In this document: positions 17,363 through 21,118 of the stretch, one piece after another
Position numbering within the stretch: position 1 is the first letter of the stretch
How the letters are laid out: every line of letters begins with the position of its first letter
Virus record (IMG/VR): IMGVR_UViG_3300034106_004772
Coordinates: 1 to 21,118 of that record
Direction: 5' to 3' (one strand)
Origin: a virus
DNA length: 21,118 nt
Notes under the pieces: model-generated
Database searches by the model: none
Seen by the model: only the letters and a program-made list of their open reading frames with translations
What the model was told of the DNA's origin: nothing
Translations under genes and position numbers: made by a program

Positions 17363-17791
17363 ATGAAATGGAATTATTGGGATAAATTAGATCCCGAAGA
17401 TTATATTGGTTTTGTTTATAAAATTACAAACTTAGCTAATAGTAAATTTTACATTGGTAAAAAGTATTTTTGGTACAACAAAAAGAAAAAACTAACCAAA
17501 AAACAACTAGCTGAATTACCAGTCACTCCAGGTCGTAAACCAACACATGAAATTGTTCGTGTTGAAAGCGATTGGAAAACATATTGGGGCTCATCTAAAG
17601 AATTATTAACTGATGTTAATGAACTAGGATCAGAGTTTTTTGAGTGTCTAATACTCAAACCATGTAAAACAAAAAAAGAACTCACATACTATGAAATGCA
17701 TTATCAATGTAAATTTGAATGCCTAATTCCAGGTACTAATAGTTACAACGATAATATACTAGGTAAGTTCTTCACTAGAGATTTGGCCTAG
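17363..17791 (+). CDS. GIY-YIG family endonuclease
   Basis: 142 residues. The nuclease core is at the N-terminus: GFVYKITNLANSKFYIG (residues 16-32) gives the two-strand GIY...YIG signature with FVY in place of GIY. A SDWKTYWGSSKELL segment follows in the middle, and YYEMHYQ supplies the probable metal-binding Glu111. This is the common short form in phages. There it is often a free-standing homing endonuclease, but it can also be a DNA-degradation or repair enzyme. It stands alone with 22-nt and 27-nt gaps on either side, between the virion genes and the primase. That is the kind of site where mobile endonuclease genes settle. Family confident; homing activity is inferred. Confidence 0.83.
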   Translation: MKWNYWDKLDPEDYIGFVYKITNLANSKFYIGKKYFWYNKKKKLTKKQLAELPVTPGRKPTHEIVRVESDWKTYWGSSKELLTDVNELGSEFFECLILKPCKTKKELTYYEMHYQCKFECLIPGTNSYNDNILGKFFTRDLA

Positions 17792-17818
17792 TAAAATAAT
17801 TTAGCTATATTATAGGTT

Positions 17819-18754
17819 ATGATCAATGCAGCCTTACTACATACTGTAAACAGTGTATTAGGAAAAGGAAAAGAAACAAGCAGTAACAACTACGCTTATA
17901 AATGTCCTTTTTGTAATCATCATAAACCTAAACTAGAGGTGAACATGGTTCCTAATATGAAAGGAGAGAATCCATGGCATTGTTGGGTATGTAACGCTAA
18001 AGGTAAAACATTAGTAGGTTTATTTAAAAAGATCAAAGTCGCTTCTGATAAAATATCTGAGTTAAAATCAATACTTGGTTTCACTCAAAAAGAAGAAGTT
18101 GTTAGTGACAAAACAAAAGTTGAATTACCTAAAGAATATAAACCACTTATTAATCTCGCACGTACAGATATCGCCGCTAAACACGCTTTAATGTATTTAA
18201 AGAAACGAGGTATTAATAAGTCGGATATATTGAAGTATAATATAGGTTATTGTGAAGAAGGCAGGTATGCCAACAGAATTATTGTACCATCATATGATAC
18301 TAATGGTGAATTAAATTATTTTATAGCCAGGGATATTAATCCTGACTCAAAGAAAAAATATGATGCTCCTAAATGTAACAAAAATGAACTAATAGGACTT
18401 GAATATTTCATTAACTGGGATGTTCCTGTTATATTATGTGAAGGTATTTTTGATGCTATTGCTATTAAACGTAATGCAGTACCATTATTAGGTAAATCAA
18501 TACCAAAAGCGCTAATGTTAAAATTAGTACAACCAAGTGTTAAAACAGTATACGTGTCTTTAGATAGGGACGCCTTAAAAGATGCTCTAAAATACGCAGA
18601 AGAATTACTCAATCTAGGCAAAGACGTTTATCTAATTGATTTAAAGGATAAAGATCCATCAGAAATGGGCTTCGAAAAATTCACTAAATTAGTTCATGAA
18701 GCCGAGCAACTATCTCTAGGTGAACTAATATACAAAAAACTAGAATTAGCATGA
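17819..18754 (+). CDS. DNA primase with zinc finger and TOPRIM domain
   Basis: 311 residues. The N-terminal zinc-binding domain has Cys29-x2-Cys32 (KCPFCNHHKP) and Cys55-x2-Cys58 (HCWVC). A TOPRIM catalytic domain follows, with Glu208 in VILCEGIFDAIAI and Asp249/Asp251 in VYVSLDRDA. DKDPSEMG near the C-terminus is another typical primase element. The protein makes RNA primers for lagging-strand synthesis, recognising its template site through the zinc finger. No helicase motif is fused to it, so it resembles the stand-alone T4 gp61 arrangement more than T7 gp4, although the Cys4 zinc ribbon is T7-like; a separate helicase would be encoded elsewhere. Its stop overlaps the next start (ATGA). 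Confidence 0.88.
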   Translation: MINAALLHTVNSVLGKGKETSSNNYAYKCPFCNHHKPKLEVNMVPNMKGENPWHCWVCNAKGKTLVGLFKKIKVASDKISELKSILGFTQKEEVVSDKTKVELPKEYKPLINLARTDIAAKHALMYLKKRGINKSDILKYNIGYCEEGRYANRIIVPSYDTNGELNYFIARDINPDSKKKYDAPKCNKNELIGLEYFINWDVPVILCEGIFDAIAIKRNAVPLLGKSIPKALMLKLVQPSVKTVYVSLDRDALKDALKYAEELLNLGKDVYLIDLKDKDPSEMGFEKFTKLVHEAEQLSLGELIYKKLELA

Positions 18755-19536
18755 TTGATAGAAATGTCAACATAATTAAAGACCCTAAAATCAAACGCAT
18801 TGTAGAATACAATGAGGGAGATAGGCAAGTAAATGTATTAGACTCTCGTTTTTACAGACGTGGGGAAGAATACTATCCATCAGTGACATCAGTATTAAAT
18901 TATTTCCCTAAAAATCAGTTTTTTCACAATTGGTTAAAAGATGTAGGACATAATTCAGACATTATTGCTTCTAAAGCAGCAGCTGAAGGTACTCAAGTAC
19001 ACACTGCTATTGATCGTTTTTTAAACGGAGAAGAAATTCAATGGTTAGATCAAAATGGTAGAGCAGAATATAGTATGGATGTATGGAAAATGATCCTTAA
19101 GTTTGCTGACTTTTGGAACACACACAAACCAGAACTTATAGTAGGTGAGTACCATTTATTTTCTGATGAACATAAGTATGCTGGTACAGCTGACTTAGTT
19201 ATTCGTATGAATGAAAAGTTATGGTTATTAGATATTAAAACATCTAACTCACTTCATACATCATATGATTTACAATTAGCAGCTTACTCTAAAGCATGGA
19301 ATGAAACACATACTGATAAAATAGAAGAAACAGGTATTTTATGGCTTAAAGCTAACACACGTAGTGAAGGTAAAAAAGATAAAATACAAGGTAAAGGATG
19401 GGAACTTAAAGTAATAAGTGATATTGAAGCTAACTTTAAGATGTTTATGAATGTATATGAAATATACAAACTTGAAAATCCAAATTTTAAGCCTATGACT
19501 GAATTATTACCAACATCAATTAAATTGATTCAATAG
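18751..19536 (+). CDS. PD-(D/E)XK exonuclease, RecB/Cas4-like
   Basis: 261 residues. Nuclease motifs appear in the RecB-like order: YPSVTSVLNYF near the N-terminus, EGTQVHTAIDRFL with His84, Glu133 in VGEYHLF, AGTADLVI with Asp148, LLDIKTS with Asp161 and Lys163, and QLAAYSKAW with Gln175 and Tyr179. The Cys residues of the Cas4 iron-sulfur cluster are absent, so it is a plain PDDEXK exonuclease. It is translationally coupled to the primase by a 4-base ATGA overlap, which suggests work at the replication fork, in recombination-dependent replication, or in end processing. Host DNA breakdown is an alternative. There is no adjacent cas1, cas2 or repeat array, so a CRISPR role is unlikely. Confidence 0.83.
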   Translation: MIDRNVNIIKDPKIKRIVEYNEGDRQVNVLDSRFYRRGEEYYPSVTSVLNYFPKNQFFHNWLKDVGHNSDIIASKAAAEGTQVHTAIDRFLNGEEIQWLDQNGRAEYSMDVWKMILKFADFWNTHKPELIVGEYHLFSDEHKYAGTADLVIRMNEKLWLLDIKTSNSLHTSYDLQLAAYSKAWNETHTDKIEETGILWLKANTRSEGKKDKIQGKGWELKVISDIEANFKMFMNVYEIYKLENPNFKPMTELLPTSIKLIQ

Positions 19537-19548
19537 ATATTTATCTAT
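19533..19548. promoter_or_regulatory. Inverted repeat across stop/start junction, containing TATTTATC
   Basis: Perfect 7-bp arms ATAGATA / TATCTAT separated by TT. They span the nuclease stop codon (19534-19536) and end one base before the GTG start at 19549. A one-mismatch copy of the intergenic motif (TATTTATC, 19538-19545) lies inside. It could be an operator or a weak RNA hairpin that hides the start. Confidence 0.35.
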
Positions 19549-20253
19549 GTGAATAATAATCAATTTACAATAGTCATTCCTTGTAAAAATGAAGGTATAA
19601 ATATATACGATTGTTTAGGATTCATTTGTAAACAAAAAGGAATAGGAAATACCAGAGTTATCATTGCTGATAATTCAGATGATGAAGAATCATTAAATTG
19701 GTTATATAGAGCTCAAACAGATTACAAATATTCTATTAAAATAGAAATTATCAAAGGAGGGTATCCAGCTAAAGCGCGCCTTGAAGGTTCGAAATTAGTG
19801 GATACCCCTTATATATTATTTCTAGATGCGGATGTGATGCTACTAGATAATAAATTATTTTATAATATACTTGGTTTTAATTTAGATTTATTAACAGTAC
19901 CATTTCAAACAGAAAAAGGATGGAATTGGGTGTTTCGTATATTTGATTTATTTCAAAATTTAAGTGTGAAATTAGGTACACCATTTGCGGTAGGTGGTTT
20001 TCAATATTGGAACACTCAAACATATTGGGAACTAGGTGGTTATAAAGAAGATGAATTATTCGCGGAGGATTATTCTTTATCATCTAAAGTTAAACCTAAA
20101 AAATTTTGGATACATGGATCAAATGGGGTATTCACCTCAGCTAGACGTTTTAGAAAAAAAGGTATTGGATATATGTTTTGGATTATGATTAAAAGTTATC
20201 TCAATAGAAACAACCCAGAATTTTTCAAAAAACATCATAACTACTGGAAATGA
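19549..20253 (+). CDS. Family 2 (GT-A) glycosyltransferase
   Basis: 234 residues, with a GTG start because no in-frame ATG precedes the conserved N-terminus. The GT-A fold is clear: FTIVIPCKNEG at the start (nucleotide-sugar binding), FLDADVML with the metal-binding D93-x-D95, an AVGGFQYWN segment, and an AEDYSLSSKV segment with Glu173-Asp174 as the probable catalytic-base motif. The C-terminus is basic and has one hydrophobic stretch (GYMFWIMIKSYL) that could rest against a membrane. It would transfer a sugar from a nucleotide donor, either to a host envelope glycan or to phage DNA or virion protein. It is coupled by an ATGA overlap to an LpxH-like hydrolase, which favours envelope glycolipid chemistry. 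Donor and acceptor cannot be read from the sequence. Confidence 0.83.
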   Translation: MNNNQFTIVIPCKNEGINIYDCLGFICKQKGIGNTRVIIADNSDDEESLNWLYRAQTDYKYSIKIEIIKGGYPAKARLEGSKLVDTPYILFLDADVMLLDNKLFYNILGFNLDLLTVPFQTEKGWNWVFRIFDLFQNLSVKLGTPFAVGGFQYWNTQTYWELGGYKEDELFAEDYSLSSKVKPKKFWIHGSNGVFTSARRFRKKGIGYMFWIMIKSYLNRNNPEFFKKHHNYWK

Positions 20254-20996
20254 GATACCAAGCCATTATAATATCAGATTTACATTTAGGTACTAAAGAC
20301 TCTAAAGCGGAGGAATTTATTGAATTTTTAGAAAATCATCCTACTGATCTTTTAATATTAAATGGTGATATTGTAGATGGATGGGCGTTAAATAGAGGTA
20401 CAAAATGGAAAAAACAACACACAAAAGTTATTTCTAAGTTATTAAGATTATCAAATACAACCCAAATAATTTGGATAAGAGGAAACCATGACGAATTTAT
20501 ACAAGACTTTATTGGCACCCACTTGGGCGCAATTGAAATTAGAGAAGATTACATCATCAATACAAAAGTTTGGGTGGAGAATGATGTATATAGGAATGAA
20601 AATTATTATGTTTTTCATGGAGATGTTGTGGATGTTTTTATAACAAAATATAAATGGCTATCTAAAATAGGAGCTGTTGGATATGATTTTGCACTTACTC
20701 TTAATCGTTGGTACAATAATTACCGCAAATGGAGAAAATTACCATACCAATCCATATCTCAGAAAATTAAAGGCGGAGTTAAAGCAGCTACTAATTACAT
20801 AAATGATTTTGAAACCACAGCATTATCCATGGCTCATAAAAAAGGATGTAATGGTGTTATTTGTGGACATATCCATCAACCAGAAGATAGAATACTTAAT
20901 GGTAAACGTTACTTAAATAGTGGAGATTGGATAGAAAATATGAGTGCTATATTAATAGATAACTATAGTAATATAACATTATATAAACACAGCTAG
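20250..20996 (+). CDS. Calcineurin-like metallophosphoesterase, LpxH-like
   Basis: 248 residues. All five metal-site motifs are present: ISDLHLG (Asp10, His12), LNGDIVD (Asp40), RGNHDE (Asn79, His80), FHGDVVD (His123) and CGHIHQPE (His207, His209). The spacing and the long insert between the fourth and fifth motifs (YDFALTLNRWYNNYRKWRK) resemble the UDP-2,3-diacylglucosamine diphosphatase (LpxH and LpxH-related) group. Members of that group cleave a pyrophosphate in lipid A assembly. Phages more often carry other calcineurin-like enzymes, such as lambda-type protein phosphatases or SbcD/gp47-type nuclease subunits; length and motif context argue against both. It is translationally coupled to the glycosyltransferase by ATGA. 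Metallophosphoesterase is certain; the lipid substrate is inferred. Confidence 0.8.
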   Translation: MRYQAIIISDLHLGTKDSKAEEFIEFLENHPTDLLILNGDIVDGWALNRGTKWKKQHTKVISKLLRLSNTTQIIWIRGNHDEFIQDFIGTHLGAIEIREDYIINTKVWVENDVYRNENYYVFHGDVVDVFITKYKWLSKIGAVGYDFALTLNRWYNNYRKWRKLPYQSISQKIKGGVKAATNYINDFETTALSMAHKKGCNGVICGHIHQPEDRILNGKRYLNSGDWIENMSAILIDNYSNITLYKHS

Positions 20997-21014
20997 ACTG
21001 ACCGCGACTATTGG

Positions 21015-21050
21015 CATATCTTTATTATATAATAAGAAATAAAAGATATG
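21015..21050. promoter_or_regulatory. Nested inverted repeat overlapping the last start codon
   Basis: Outer arms CATATCTTT (21015-21023) and AAAGATATG (21042-21050) are perfect reverse complements, and the right arm ends in the ATG of the next gene. A 14-bp perfect palindrome TTATTATATAATAA (21022-21035) lies within. It sits in the 51-nt gap after the phosphoesterase. A start-masking hairpin or a repressor site is possible; there is no T run as in an intrinsic terminator. Confidence 0.4.
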
Positions 21051-21118
21051 AACACACAAGAATTAATGAGTAAAGAAGTTTTAACAGCGGAGGAACGCGA
21101 TATTATAAACTCTACTAA
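21048..21118 (+). CDS. Start of an unidentified gene, 3'-truncated
   Basis: The frame is open from the ATG at 21048 to the window edge and encodes MNTQELMSKEVLTAEERDII plus a few more residues. The segment looks helical and acidic. It is too short to name. The A-rich leader just upstream and the continuing plus-strand direction support a real start. Confidence 0.5.
   Translation, partial: MNTQELMSKEVLTAEERDIINST

Noticed and set aside
18751-19536. Cas4 of a phage CRISPR system
   Set aside because: The cysteine cluster is missing and no cas1, cas2 or repeat array is nearby.
17091-19602. Plus-strand TATAAATA sequences (near 17091 and 19595) as T4-type late promoters
   Set aside because: They lie inside coding regions, and no gene starts just downstream of them.
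20250-20996. Metallophosphoesterase as the SbcD/gp47 recombination nuclease
   Set aside because: Too short, no capping domain, and no SbcC/gp46-like ATPase beside it. Motif spacing fits the LpxH-like group better.

Overview
The window is a 21 kb, AT-rich, fully plus-strand stretch of a tailed-phage genome with a contractile (myovirus-type) tail. This rests on a recognisable gp25-family baseplate wedge gene followed by a gp6/baseplate-J gene, a beta-helical spike gene and cell-wall hydrolases, then a T4/T7-type primase and a RecB-like nuclease. Genes are packed with 1-4 nt overlaps or gaps of a few bases, and no stretch over 60 nt lacks a gene. No start codon has a good Shine-Dalgarno sequence; leaders are A/T-rich. 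Together with the low GC this is consistent with a Bacteroidota host, but that is an inference and no host gene is present to prove it.

Layout. (1) 3-3774: a hub/spike block, with a P/T-linked GH19-like virion hydrolase (5' end cut off by the window), a small beta-helix spike protein, two unrecognised proteins and the gp25 wedge protein. (2) 3776-7744: the gp6-like wedge protein, a stand-alone GH19 endolysin, a DNRLRE-like beta-sandwich protein and a small coiled-coil protein. (3) 7747-12615: a 1622-residue tail protein with a gpI/gp7-like core and an inserted LamG-like lectin domain. (4) 12642-17340: four virion proteins. The last two carry long Pro-Thr repeat linkers ending in different small beta-rich, cysteine-containing domains, and look like modular adhesins. 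(5) 17363-21118: a GIY-YIG endonuclease, primase, PD-(D/E)XK nuclease, family-2 glycosyltransferase, LpxH-like metallophosphoesterase, and the first codons of another gene.

Functional reading. Blocks 1-4 would build the baseplate, puncture the wall and bind the host. Block 5 starts the replication module and carries an envelope-sugar gene pair that is unusual for a phage. An 8-mer, TATTTATA, lies in four of the larger intergenic gaps (2874, 6275, 12618, 17343), with a one-mismatch copy at 19538. These are the places where new transcription units would be expected, so it is a candidate phage promoter or processing signal. The most distinctive content is the Pro-Thr linker system, in which a 30-bp unit is conserved in protein but scrambled in synonymous codons, and the translationally coupled glycosyltransferase/LpxH-like pair.
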